64,000 bases of DNA from Tachypleus tridentatus. Lineage: Eukaryota; Arthropoda; Merostomata; Xiphosura; Limulidae. Below the pieces are notes generated by a model. The model saw nothing but the letters and a program-made list of their open reading frames with translations. It had not been told where the DNA came from and searched no databases. Below are positions 23,474 through 34,837 of the stretch, one piece after another; the first letter of the stretch is position 1, and each line of letters begins with the position of its first letter. The stretch covers positions 101,231,285-101,295,284 of the forward strand of contig NC_134827.1 in assembly GCF_004210375.1 (NCBI RefSeq), read 5' to 3'. A program made the translations under genes and the position numbers.

Positions 23474-23515
23474 GTGAACCTGACGATGACCGAAGAGGGT
23501 CGAAACGTTGTTCGC
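23474..23515 (+). ncRNA. hammerhead ribozyme of Penelope-like element
   Basis: Stem I GTGAAC (23474-23479) pairs with GTTCGC (23510-23515). Core CTGACGA is at 23480-23486. Stem II is GACC (23488-23491) with GGTC (23498-23501). Core GAAA is at 23502-23505. The CGTT that follows gives a GUU cleavage triplet just before the stem I partner. Helix III is only the self-complementary ACGT, so activity may need dimerisation. All invariant core bases appear intact. Confidence 0.78.
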
Positions 23516-23615
23516 TCTTCTATGTAAAATATTTTCTTAACCCAAACGAGCCGTTTTTACATAAATATTTCTCTACAAGTGGGTGTTCTCGACATCACTG
23601 ATTATTATTTCAAAG

Positions 23616-23732
23616 GTGTGTGTGTTTTCATATAGCACAGCCACATCGGACTATCTGTTGAGTCCACCGAAGGGAATCGAACCCCTGATTTTAGCGTTGT
23701 AAATCCTTACACTTGCCCCTGTACTAGCGGGG
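23616..23732 (-). mobile_element. SINE family C, minus strand
   Basis: Reverse-oriented counterpart of 16217-16334: (TG)n start, TTTTCATATAGCACAGCCAC, then AGTCCACCGAAGGGAATCGA (reversed B box), then TTTTAGCGTTGTAAATCC. It lies immediately beyond the right end of PLE1. Confidence 0.78.
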
Positions 23733-23822
23733 AACAATAAAATAAGATGATGAAACAAAAATATTTAATTCAGTCGTTTACTGACATAATGTGACGTGTA
23801 CAGATTGAAAATACCTTATATA

Positions 23823-24222
23823 ATATTGTGATATTACATGTATATTGTGACATTACATGTATATTGTGACGTTACATGTAACGTCATGTAATGTCAAAAT
23901 ATACATGTGTGTTGTGACATTACATGTATATTGTGACGTTACATTTATAGTGTGACATTACGTGTGTATTGTGACATTGCATGTATATTGTGACGTTACA
24001 TGTCTATTGTGACATTACGTGTATATTGTAATATTACATGTATATTTTGACATTACATGTGTGTTGTGACATTACATGTATATTGTGACGTTACATTTAT
24101 AGTGTGACATTACGTGTGTATTGTGACATTGCATGTATATTGTGACGTTACATGTATATTGTGACATTACGTGTATATTGTGGCATTACATGTATGTTGT
24201 GACATTACATGTATATTCAGTG
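23823..24222. repeat. 19-bp minisatellite (TATTGTGACATTACATGTA)
   Basis: About 21 tandem copies of a 19-bp unit with variants ACGTTACATG, ACATTGCATG and ACATTACGTG. Near 23875-23905 a unit appears inverted (ATGTAACGTCATGTAATGTC), making a local palindrome. Longer blocks repeat inside the array (23905-24000 resembles 24060-24160). Confidence 0.92.
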
Positions 24223-24367
24223 TTTTCAATTTGCTGATAAAGGTGAATATTCCAGCTGACACCACGAAGAAAGTCTGCCACAACAATATGTTCTCAAGAC
24301 AGCTGTTACTGTTATTAGCACTTCAATTAAAACAAAACACAGAACAATGTATCGACCTGAAAATGAC

Positions 24368-24425
24368 CTAATACCCATACCAGCTGTCTTGAGAAGACAT
24401 TTTTACTTCAGCTAGGTTTCTCGTC
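24368..24425. mobile_element. PLE2 terminal fragment
   Basis: TAATACCCATACCAGCTGTC, then TTGAGAAGACATTTTTACTT, then a TTTCTCGTCACC end match the right side of the unit at 9261-9421. A short solo fragment of the second Penelope-like family without a ribozyme core. Confidence 0.6.
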
Positions 24426-25568
24426 ACCACGAAAGTCTGCCATAGTTTTGCGGTTCTCCAGACGAGAAACACAATTTGGAACACACTGTTATAGCTGCAT
24501 ATAACGTTGGCAAACTTTTCCGTTAAGGTGGGTTGCCAATAGCAACCTGCTGTATCATAGTGGATAAGTGATTTAAAATAATTTTTTTGTTTTATTTCTT
24601 CTTTAATTATTTATGGTATTTAAATTAAATCTGAGTTGTTTTTCTCCTGTGACTTTATCACCTGGATTCGTCTTTCTAACCCTTGACGAAAAGCTATACA
24701 AGCTGCTTTTGTTGGAAAGTTTTAACAAATCTCACGTCTTCACTAAAAATAATACAAGTTCAGTTTTCAAAGAAAATAAATGGGTCTCAGCGTTTAGCAG
24801 TTGGGGTGATATTAAATAACTTTGGACTCTCCACTCGGATATAGTATTATAACTGATACGAAGACACAATAAATGTAAGCCTGAATTAGTGACGTCTCGA
24901 GTTGAAGCAGATGAAACTGGAGGTAATTTATTGTTTACTATTTAATCTAGCTTGAGAATATAAGACTTATGGTTAATGTATTGGTGAAAAATAGAAACCT
25001 TATAATTGATGTACCGGTTCGAGAATACAAACCTTATAATTAATGTACCGGTTCGAGAATATAAATCTTATAATTAATGTACTGGATAGTTTTTATGTTG
25101 ATTATCACGTTTTTAATGGTCTTCACGAAAGTAACTTAATAACACTTCTGACCACGGTAGGCCTGTCTCAGGCCTTAGATACCTTGGAGCTCTAGGTCAT
25201 GTACGAAGTGCAGAACTCTTTGCAAATCGTATTTGCAAATAACAATAAAGGGACGTAAGTTCTACAACCGAAAGGCGTGGGACGTTTGTTAATGATTCAG
25301 TTGAACAGGTTTGTTGTTGTTGTATTGTCATCTATAAAAATCGTTTACAAAGGTATACGTGACCCCATAGCGAAACGCCCTGGGCAACTCTTTTAAAACC
25401 AGCTCTTCTACGAGACATTACACCACGAGGTAATCTATGAAATATTATTTTAATATTTAGGAAGTCAGATATAAAAAAAAAAAGACGGTAAATTCGCTTG
25501 TTGGTATCTTTAGTACAAAACTATACAATGTCCATCGCGGGGAATCGAACCCTCCGCCCATTTTAGAG
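24426..25568. other. mostly unique, with a small 34-bp repeat
   Basis: From 24960 to 25085 there are about 3.5 copies of a 34-bp unit (AACCTTATAATTAATGTACC then GGTTCGAGAATATA). The rest looks unique. The open frame at 24613-24819 shows no motif I recognise. Confidence 0.6.
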
Positions 25569-25838
25569 TTTTGTTTTGGAATTTCGCGCAAAGCTACACG
25601 AGGGCTATCTGCGCTATCTGTCCCTTTATTTAGCAGTGTAAGACTAGAGGGAAGGCAGCTAATCATCACCACCACCGCCAACTCTTGGGCTAGTCTTTTA
25701 CCAACGAATAATGAGATTGACCGTCACATTATAACGCCCCCACGGCTAAAAGGGAGACCATGTTTTGTCGCGACGGGGATTCTAAACCGCGACCATCAGA
25801 TTACGAGTCGAACGTTTTCACACTGGCCATGCCGGGCT
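25569..25838 (-). mobile_element. SINE family A, minus strand
   Basis: Full-length minus-strand copy: TTGTTTTGGAATTTCGCGCA, AAAGCTACACGAGGGCTATC, the reversed body with AACGCCCCCACGG, and the reversed head ending CTGGCCATGCCGGGC. The B box is mutated (ATTCTAAACCGCGACC). Confidence 0.94.
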
Positions 25839-26850
25839 TTTTACAGTTTTAAGCCTGTAATATTACTGCCAACCCACCCGAGGACGGAAATATAATTGCT
25901 ACTGTAACCACACGGAAATATTCTAATTAATTAAAAAGTGAAGAAAAATAAAGAGAAAATCGGAAATCAACTGTAACCCTAAATACCATAGGAATACATT
26001 AATTATTTTGTAATACGTGATACACTATAGATAATACACGAAACATCGGTATTTGTAGTCAAGGATTATGTGAAACGAAGGCAGCTAAACAAACACTACT
26101 AGTGGCTCCGCCTAGTGTAGAAGAAGAAAAAGTAGCTACTTATACCTGATGAACACTTATCCAATAAACAACGCAGACGTCACGAACGTCGACAAATGGT
26201 GGTAAGTGTTTGTCCATACAACTGTAGCACCAATATTTTCAATTCGTTCTATAGTTTTACAGAAAATTATCTACTTACCACTTTGCAACTTGTACGTTGA
26301 TAAAGATAGCTACTCTGTACAATCTAACTCTCACACTGTATTTCTAGGTCTTCAAATAACTTATCTAGTGGTCATTCGGCATCTTGTACGTTTATTAAAG
26401 TAACTATCTATTACACACTTACAACTAAATACACACACTGTCCCTTTGTGATAAACATGTCTTAACAAGAGGCAAAGAGGTTTAACACTTTGCGTGTCGC
26501 ATTTGGTGTGTTGAACTTAAACAATGCCTCTAGCGGCATATTGAGTAAACACCATTAAGATTCAGGCCTAGTCAACCTTAGTTTCAACCAGGTGTCTATC
26601 GAAAGGGCAACTAGTCAATAGAACCCTCAGCTAACACAACTTTATAGCGGGATTGACCGTCTTGTTTATAACAGGTAAAAGTACGGAAAATGTTCAGTGA
26701 TTTGTGCCGCGTGACTCGAACCTTAGACTTTTTGAATTACAGAAAGATGCCAGTAACGATAGATTGGTACATCTAAGACGTCTTCGATTCTTCCCCATCC
26801 AGTAGGCGACAGCCCACGACTGGTTATTGCTAATACTTAAACCAAAAAGC
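25839..26850. other. no recognisable feature
   Basis: AT-rich unique-looking sequence. A SINE-like trace (GGGATTGACCGTCTTG) occurs near 26649 but is too short to call. Confidence 0.45.
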
Positions 26851-26982
26851 TTGTTTGTTTGTTTGTTTAGAATTAAGCACAAAGCTACTCAATGGGCTAT
26901 CTGTGCTCTCCCCACCACGGATATCAAAACCCGGTTTTTAGTGTGTAATTCCGCAGACATACCACTGTGCCACTGAGGGGGG
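26851..26982 (-). mobile_element. SINE family B, minus strand
   Basis: (TTGT)n tail, AATTAAGCACAAAGCTACTC, AATGGGCTATCTGTGCTCTC, then a reversed B box in ATATCAAAACCCGG and GCAGACATACCACTGTGCCA. Read on the minus strand the head is GTGGCACAGTGG...GTTTTGATA and the tail is AGATAGCCCATTGAGTAGCT, closely related to the family A tail. Confidence 0.85.
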
Positions 26983-27186
26983 CAAACCGAAGCGCAAGGG
27001 ACTTACAAAGTGTAGTGGTAAATATGTACGCTAATAATGCTAGTTATTTCAATGGCAACAGAAAGTGTGTCTGTCTGAGGGTTACAATGGCAGCCATTGG
27101 TTGAACCTTACTGAATCGTTATTATCATTACAATAAACTGTGTGGCGTCAAAAAAGAGAAATTTTCTCACTAACTTAGTGTTAAAA

Positions 27187-29845
27187 GTCTTGTTTCACAC
27201 TACATTATCATAGTTTAAATACTTCTTTCATACCGTTTTCTTATAGGTTAAGATAAAGTCTTGTTTCACACTGCATTATCATAGTTTAAATACTTCTTTC
27301 ACACTGTTTTCTTATAGGTTAAGATAAAGTCTTGTTTCACACTGCATTATCATAGCTTAAAGACTTCTTTCATACCGTTTTCTTATAGGTTAATATAAAG
27401 TCTTGTTTCACACTGTTTTCTTATATGTTAAGATAAAGTCTTGTTTCACACTGTTTTCTTATATGTTAAGATAAAGTCTTGTTTCACACTGTTTTCTTAT
27501 AGCTTAAAATAAAGTCTCGTTTCACACTGTTTTCTCAAAGCTCAAGATAAAAGTCTTGTTTTACATTGTTCCCTCACAGCTTAAGATAAAGTATTATTTC
27601 TCACTGTTCTCTCACAGCTTAAGATAAACTCTTGTTTCACACTGTTCCCTCACAGCTTAAGATAAAGTCTTGTTTCACACTGTTCCTTCACAGCTTGAGA
27701 TAAAGTTTTGTTTCACATTGTTTTCTCACAGCTCAAGACAGACTCGTTTCACACTGTTCTCTCACAGCTTAAGATAAAGTCTTGTATAACACCGTTTTCT
27801 CACAGCTCAAGACAAAAAGTCTTGTTTCACACTGTTCTCTTACGGCTTAAGTTAAAGTCTTGTTTCACAGTGTTCTATCACAGCATACGATAAAGGCTTG
27901 TTTCACACTGTTTTCTCACAGCTCAAGATAGTCTTGTTTCACACTGTTTTCTCACTGCTGAAGATAAAGTCTTGTTTCACACTGTTCCATCACAGCTTAA
28001 GATAAAGTCTTGTTCCACAGTGTTTTCTTATACGTTAAGATAAAGTCTTATTTCACTCTTTTCTCTCACAGCTCAAGAAAACGTTTTTTCACACTGTTCT
28101 CTCACAGCTTAAGATAAAGTCTTTTATAACACCGTTTTCTCACAGCTCAAGACAAAAAGTGTTGTTTCACACTGTTCTCCCACACTCAAGATAGTCTTGT
28201 TTCACACTGTTCTCTTACAGCTTATGTTAAAGTCTTGTTTCACAGAGTTCTCTCACAGCTCAAGATAGTCTTTTTTCACACTGTTTTCCCGTAGCTTAAG
28301 ATAAAGTCTTGTTTCACACTGTTCTCTCGTAGCTCAAGACAAAAAGTCTTGTTTCACACTGTTCTCTTACGGCTTAAGTTAAAGTCTTGTTCCACAGTGT
28401 TCTATCACAGCATACGATAAAGTCTTGTTTCACACTGTTTTTTCAAGCTGAAGAAAAAAGTCTTGTTTTACACTGTTTTCTCGTAGCTTAAGATAAAGTC
28501 TTGTTTCACAGTGTTCTCTCACAGCTCAAGATAGTCTTGTTTCACACAGTTTTCTTATAGGTTAAGATAAATCTTGTTTCACACTGTTTTCTTATACGTT
28601 AAGATAAAGTCTTGTTTCACACTGTTTTCTTATAGGTTAAGATAAAGTCTTGTTTCACACTGTTTTCTTACAGCTTAAGATAAAGTCTTGTGTCACACTG
28701 TTTTCATAGCTTAAAATAAAGTCTTGTTTCACACTGTTTTCTCATAGCTCAAGATAAAAGTCTTGTTTTACACTGTTCTCTCACAGCTTAAGATAATGTA
28801 TTATTTCTCACTGTTCTCTCACAGCTTAAGATAAACTCTTGTTTCACACTGTTCCCTCACAGCTTAAAATAAAGTCTTGTTTTACACTGTTATCTCACAG
28901 CTTTAAATAAGCTCTTGTTTCACATTGTTCTCTCACAGCTCAAGAAAACGTTGATTCACACTGTTCTCTCACAGCTTAAGATAAAGTCTTGTATAACACC
29001 GTTTTCTCACAGCTCAAGACAAAATGCCTTGTTTCACACTGTTGTCTTAGGCTTAAGTTAAAGTATTATTTCACAGTGTTCTATCACAGCACACGATAAA
29101 GTCTTGTTCCACATTGTTCTCTCGTAACTCAAGATAAAGTCTTGTTTCTCACTTTTCTCTCACAGATCAAGAAAACGTTGTTTCACACTGTTCTCCCGCA
29201 CTCAAGGTAGTCTTGTTTCACACTGTTCTCTTACAGCTTAAGTTAAAGTCTTGTTTCACAGTGTTCTCTCACAGCTCAAGATAGTCTTATTTCACACTGT
29301 TCTCTCGTAGCTCAAGATAAAGTCTTGTTTCACACTGTTCTCTCACAGCTTAAGATAAACTCTTCTTTCACACTGTTCCTTCACAGCTTAAGATAAACTC
29401 TTACTTATCACTGTTCCTTCACTGCTTGAGATAAACTATTGCTTCACACTGTTTTTTCACAGCTGAAGATAAAGTCTTATATCACATTGTTCTCTCACAG
29501 CTTAAGATAAAGTCTTCTTTCTCACTGTTTTCTCATAGCTCAAGATAGTCTTGTTTCACAGTGTTTTTTCACAGCTTAAAATAAAGTATTATATCACATT
29601 GTTCTCTCACAGCTTAAGATAAACTCTTTTTTCACACTGTTCCTCCACAGCTTAAGATAAACTCTTACTTATCACTGTTCTCTCACAGCTTAAGATAAAC
29701 ACTTCTTTCACACTGTTCCTTCACAGCTTAAGATAAACTCTTACTTATCACTGTTCTCTCACAGCTTAAAATAAAGTATTATTTCTCACTGTTCTCTCAC
29801 AGCTTAAGATATGTTTCACACTGTATTATCATAGTTTAAGATAAA
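27187..29845. repeat. 38-bp minisatellite, roughly 65-70 copies
   Basis: Degenerate tandem array built on GTCTTGTTTCACACTGTTTT, then CTCACAGCTTAAGATAAA. Unit length varies around 38 bp. Subtypes differ in the middle (CTTATAGGTTAAG, CTCACAGCTCAAG, CCTCACAGCTTAAG). Larger blocks recur, for example around 27780-27900 and 28325-28430 (TTACGGCTTAAGTTAAAG followed by CTATCACAGCATACG). Non-coding. Confidence 0.95.
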
Positions 29846-30479
29846 GTATTGATCCACTGTTTCCTTAAAGTGTTATCCTTATAATACTGCTTTACATGTG
29901 CTCAAAGTTTTAATCATTGTCTTTAATCAGACACGTGTAGTGTTCAACATATAATTTTCAATTAATTATAATAATGATAAGAAATTAGTAATGGAGTGTT
30001 ACATAATATACATAGCGATTTCTTAGTAATTAACATTCACGTGTCACGTGCCATGTTGTGTCTTGTGTTTCTTCACTTAATAAGCAAAATTTTTATCTTT
30101 TTTATTCTTTTTTTTAGGAAACGAACATAACACGCTCTCCTTTTGGTGTTGTTTTTTAAATCAGTAATTTAACATGTTAAATATTCTCTTTTATCACGGT
30201 CGTATTGTATTATTACACAGCAGCTTATTGTGTTGTATTACATCTATACTTCATATTTAATGAAATTTTTATAACCTGATGGTTTGTGAGCGTCAAAAAT
30301 TCAATGTTTCGTTTCGTTTTTGTGGCTTTGAACGTTCACTTCAATTTCTAACTCCATTTACGTTAAATGTTTAATGAAGCAAAACTTAAAATATTTCGAA
30401 AAAAATACGACGTACCACCAATAGATCATATGTGTTGCATTACTCTGTATTATCAAAGTATGGGATCTGTTAGTGTAAT
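29846..30479. other. no recognisable feature
   Basis: AT-rich unique-looking sequence. No exon, RNA gene or repeat recognised. Confidence 0.5.
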
Positions 30480-30752
30480 TTGTTTATTTTGAATTTCGCG
30501 CAAAGCTACTCGAGTGCTATCTGCGCTAGCCGTCCCTAATTTAGCAGTGTAAGACCAGAGGGAAGGCAGCTAGTCATCACCACCCACCGCCAACTCTTGG
30601 GCTACTCTTTTACCAACGAATAGTGGGATTGACCGTCACATTATAATGCCCCCACGGCTAAAAGGGAGACCATGTTTTGTCGCGACGGGGATACGAACCC
30701 GCGACCCTCAGATTGCGACTCGATCGTTCTAACCACCTGGCCATGCCGGGCC
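30480..30752 (-). mobile_element. SINE family A, minus strand, well preserved
   Basis: Complete copy: TTGAATTTCGCGCAAAGCTA, CCGTCCCTAATTTAGCAGTG, full body, reversed B box GATACGAACCCGCGACCC and reversed A box ACCACCTGGCCATGCCGGGC. It has a well-preserved B box and is among the best copies for deriving a consensus. Confidence 0.96.
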
Positions 30753-32213
30753 TTTTTCATAATTTAAGGTACTGTTTTCTAACAGCTTTAGTACTGTTTT
30801 ACACTGTGTTTTAATTTCTCAACCAAAGTACTATTTTACCCTGTATTTTAGTAGCTTAACTCGTGTTTTAAACTGTTTTCTAACAGCTCAACCAAAGTAC
30901 AGCTTTACACTGTATTATAATAACTAATGTTTTACACTGTTTTTTAACAGTTTTAAAATATAGTTTATTATTTTACTCACCGAATATTCCACTAAGTCGT
31001 TTCGTTTGTATTGTATAGGAAAAAAAGAAACTCTTTACTCAATGGCGTAACGTGACGTTGTCTGCTCTGACAGATCGTTCTTAATAATGCGACTGGCTCG
31101 TCTCGTGAGGAGACAGCTCTTCCAATCAGTGTATGCTACCCATCAAACTGTTCTGTCTGAGTGAACCGGCGGACAACAGAGTCGAACATCTCAGGATCTG
31201 GTCTTAAGTCGAAAGACATTTTCCGTTACCTTCTGTTCTGTCACCTTCTTAAAAACTATTTATATAAACATGTAAACCACTTCTGCGGTTCTCTTCATCC
31301 ATATTGGCTGTTATTAAAAGTAAATAAATAAAAATGGTATATAAATTATGGAACAAATTCTGGCATACCTGCTGACTGGTTAAAACGGTTAGAGACAGTA
31401 TGTGAGGGTGATGCAAAGAGCCTCTATTTTATTACAGAGAAATCTACATTCACCCCTCTGCCCACTTATATCAAATCTCTCGCGTCTGTGTAGATTTTAG
31501 TATTTAGGTTTTGCAACCAGTGTTTCGTATGGCAGCTGTTTCTCTGTCTAGGAAAATATCCCAGCAGCTGGTTTCAAAGCTATTCAAGTCATGACATGTT
31601 CCAATAAAGGTAACTCATGTTTCTCAATCTTTATACACGACCGTGACGTCACCTCGACTTCCTATAAGTGAATATATTCACGATAATATATATATAGCAC
31701 GCGCAGTGAACGCGATGGCGGAAAGAAGCAAACGCGCTTTGTACACTGGGTGACTTTGCGTGTTTCTGAAGCCGTAGAAATACTTAGTTCAACCAACAAT
31801 AATATTTTCAGACGGGTGCATATCTCTGAATCCAATCTCCATTTTTATATTTGTTTCCAATTTGTATTCATATTACAAAAAAACAACAAATATATATATA
31901 TATGTATATAACATAACTACCGTAACAACCCACACTTAATGAAAAATTCCAGTGATACTGAAAAAAACAACAAAATAACTTAAACCTATTTCTTAACTCT
32001 TTTAAACATTAAAAGACCAACTTGATGTTTTATCGTCTAGGTTTCTGACGTCATGTGTCACGGGGTCCAACAACGTGATTTTATAAGTGTTTCAACATAT
32101 CTGACTGTTTACCAAGTCGGTTCAGTTGTTTCTCATATAATTTTTACACTAAGAACGTTTAACCACTCTTAGTATGTAATGCTACATATTATTGACGGGA
32201 TGTTTTTTTTAGA
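30753..32213. other. unique sequence with a minor repeat at its left edge
   Basis: At 30770-30970 a weak roughly 50-bp repeat with TTTTACACTGT and AACAGCTCAACCAAAGTA resembles the nearby 38-bp minisatellite. Beyond it I see AT-rich sequence with short (TA)n runs near 31690 and 31890 and no gene. Confidence 0.45.
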
Positions 32214-32332
32214 TTTGTTTGTAGTTAAGCACAATGCTACACAATGAGTTATTTTTGCTCACTCCACTACAGGCATCGAAACCCGGTTTCTAACATTGTA
32301 AGTCCACAGATCTACCGATGTGCCGGTGGAAG
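32214..32332 (-). mobile_element. SINE family B, minus strand, diverged
   Basis: AGTTAAGCACAATGCTACAC, TTTTTGCTCACTCCACTACA, GGCATCGAAACCCGGTTTCT and TCCACAGATCTACCGATGTG follow the order of the family B copy at 26851-26982. Confidence 0.78.
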
Positions 32333-33544
32333 GATGTGAATGTCTCTAAGAGAGACATTCAGAACACATAATTTGTAAACGACTTTGTTTGACTCATTCT
32401 GTCCTTCTTCCTCTCTGTCGCAAATTCAACTCTGAAACGAGAAATGTTTCTTTATCTTTTGGTAGGAACACATAATAGTGATGTTTCTTTGCACGTGCGT
32501 AATATTTAGTTTGTATTCACTAGCGTAAAATATCCGTACTCCGCTGCGGGATTCAAAGCCACCCTCGTGATTCACAGAGACCCCAATTACTTCTATAGCT
32601 GTCTCAGGAGAACCCATACCCATAAACGGGCCCAAATAGAACACCCGCCTGAAACACACCGATCCCACTTGCTTATAATTATAAACAGTTTCATTGAGTC
32701 TGCCTATAGGATCTCGTTAAGGGAGAGAGAGGCAGGAACACAAAATACAATCCCAATGTTGTGTTCAAGAACATGAATAACCTTGTATCACGGTTTGTGT
32801 ATGGGCTTGGATTCTCTACAGTAGGTGTCTGTGATTCGTTGGTGATAATTTTGAGCAATAAATGGACAGGACACAATCCACTTATTTTGAAATAGTATAT
32901 TCAAAATAAGTCTAACGTATGTACAAAATTATTTGCACAATAGGATATCACAGTTGTATCTAAAAATTTCGAATGTCTCCTTTTCGTCGAAATCCACATA
33001 GAGGGATTCAATCCCTTTAGAACACCCTTTGACAAAACATCTTATTTTTTCTTATCTCTTTTGTTACAAGAGAGCTGCAAAACACACTATAGAAATTTTC
33101 CGTTAACGCTAATTTCGTGTTTTCCTTCACTAACTCTTTTGACTGAACTTTGCTTGAATTATGTATATATTTACAAACCACGAGACGCTATGATGTAACA
33201 ACATTCACGTAGCGAAAAAAATTCAGATGACGTCAGCAAGACCAGAACAACAGAAACAACGTATGACTTACTGAGTTACGTAACAAAATATGCCATAACT
33301 GTTACTGTTCAATAATTAACTTTCAACATTTGCTGTGAAAACTAAATAATGATTTAATATTAAATAACTAAATAAACACCTACCCTCAAATTGCATCATG
33401 CCTGAGTAACCTTCCAGGCACATTTTAGCTCCACTTGCTGCCCTCTTAGTAAAGGGGCTTCGCCAGATATATAAGGACGCCACTTGAGCTAGCCCGTGTA
33501 TGCAAGCCATGTTTGTTCCAACCTGTGTCACGCCCCCTTCCAAG
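32333..33544. other. unique sequence; weak minus-strand promoter or first-exon candidate
   Basis: Mostly featureless. On the minus strand at 33545-33380 there is a more GC-rich stretch with a TATATA element near 33462-33467 and a short open frame containing MCLEGYSGMMQFE. That frame runs to a good donor, GGTAGGTG, at about 33380. I could not find a following exon, so this remains only a candidate. Confidence 0.2.
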
Positions 33545-33865
33545 TTTGTTTGTTTGTTTTGAATTTCGCGCAAAGCTACACGAGGGCTATCTACGCTAGC
33601 CGTCCATAAGTTAGCATTGTAAGACTAGAGGGAAGGCAGCTAGTCATCACCAACCATCGACAACTCTTAGGCTAGAAGGCAGCTAGTGATCACCACTCAC
33701 TGTCAACTCTTGGGCTACTCTTTTACCAACGAATAGTGGGATTGACCGTCATATTATAAAGCCCTCACGGCTGAAAAGGCGAGGATGTTTAGTGTGACGG
33801 AGATTCGAACCCGCAACTCTCGGATTACGAGTCGAATGCCTTAACCATCTGGCTGTACTGGGCGC
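33545..33865 (-). mobile_element. SINE family A, minus strand, with internal duplication
   Basis: Standard tail and head, but the block GGCAGCTAGTCATCACC...CAACTCTTAGGCTA is followed by a second version, GGCAGCTAGTGATCACCA...CAACTCTTGGGCTA, adding about 50 bp. The B box reads GATTCGAACCCGCAAC. Confidence 0.93.
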
Positions 33866-34035
33866 TTTGTGTTGTGTGCTCCGATATCCAATTCACTTAT
33901 TTCGTACAGACATGTATAAAAACCCTCAGAAAACAGAGTCATTATTTTTATATTATCTCTTGGGATTATGATTTTGCAATTGATAAATAAGCGAAAATAA
34001 AATAATTACTTTTTGAAATTGTCAGTTAAAAGTAG

Positions 34036-34151
34036 GTTTGTTTGTTTCGTTTTTAGAAGTTAAGCACAAAGCTACACAATTGGCTGTCTGTGTTCTGCCC
34101 ATCTGGTTCCTAGCGTTGGAAATTCTTAGACATTCTTCTGAGTCATTGGGG
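34036..34151 (-). mobile_element. SINE family B fragment, minus strand
   Basis: GTTTGTTTCG start, AGTTAAGCACAAAGCTACAC, AATTGGCTGTCTGTGTTCTG and CCCATCTGGTTCCTAGCGTT. Part of the reversed B-box region is deleted compared with 26851-26982. Confidence 0.75.
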
Positions 34152-34837
34152 AATTTTAGTTAGACAAATCTACTAAAATATCCGAGATTCGAGTCGCAGT
34201 GTCGCTGAGCACAACGTACTTTTAGCTGTGCGTGCATTATAAAACTAACAAAAATCCCACTGTATGGTTTAGAGAGTCGGACAAACCCCTCGTGGGGAAA
34301 GATATGCTGGTAGCCCTCTCTCTCATCTGTAATTTAAACTTAGACAATTAAATTATAAAGATATTTATCCCGTCGTTTAACTTCAGTTCATATTCAAGTA
34401 GAAAACACTAATGCTTAGCCCCATGTGACAATGCTTAATGTAATGTGCAAAGGCTTTTGAGAAACAGTCAAGACAAGTATGTGTCAAGCCTTACGTGTTA
34501 TTTACATATAAAGTCCAGTCAATGTTATGTTATATTTTCCTTTTTGCTCAAGCACAAGTATCAACACAACAAATATTAATACCTTATGTAAATTTGATAG
34601 TATATCAGGTCTTACGTTGTGTTTCTCGTACAATCGCACAACTAAAACTAGCGTTGATGTTTCAAAAAATTGTGAATCCAAAATACGTATTTTCAAAGGT
34701 TCCTTTTCATACCTAAAATAATTATCATTTTCTACAACTGAAGGGTTGTTTACTTCTTTGATTAACATTAAGTTTGACATAAATCTATATACATCTGAAT
34801 TAGCTTTAATAACAGAAGAAATTGTTTGTAGTAATAA
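34152..34837. other. unassigned; minus-strand open frame of unknown meaning
   Basis: The minus strand is open from 35014 to 34502 (170 codons), partly through a SINE relic. The non-SINE part (34502-34840, over 100 codons) contains stretches such as SSVIKANSDVYRFMSNLMLI and EKHNVRPDILSNLHKVL. I do not recognise it. Length alone is weak evidence in AT-rich sequence, and no splice context supports it. Confidence 0.25.

Larger units (their letters stand above)
21232..23605. mobile_element. Penelope-like retroelement with inverted arms (PLE1)
   Basis: A minus-strand element body (21232-22982) carrying reverse transcriptase and GIY-YIG endonuclease is joined head to head to a plus-strand partial copy (22983-23605) that repeats only the endonuclease end and 3' region. 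Both outer ends carry the same region with a hammerhead ribozyme motif (GTCGAAACGTTGTTCGC) and ATGTAAAATATTTTCT. Partial copies in inverted orientation are typical of Penelope-like elements. The body is 5' truncated at the inversion point and damaged by a frameshift, so it is probably inactive. Confidence 0.9.

Noticed and set aside
32426-32668. 80-codon minus-strand open frame as a gene
   Set aside because: No recognisable domain or splice context; part of it resembles translated SINE B-box sequence.
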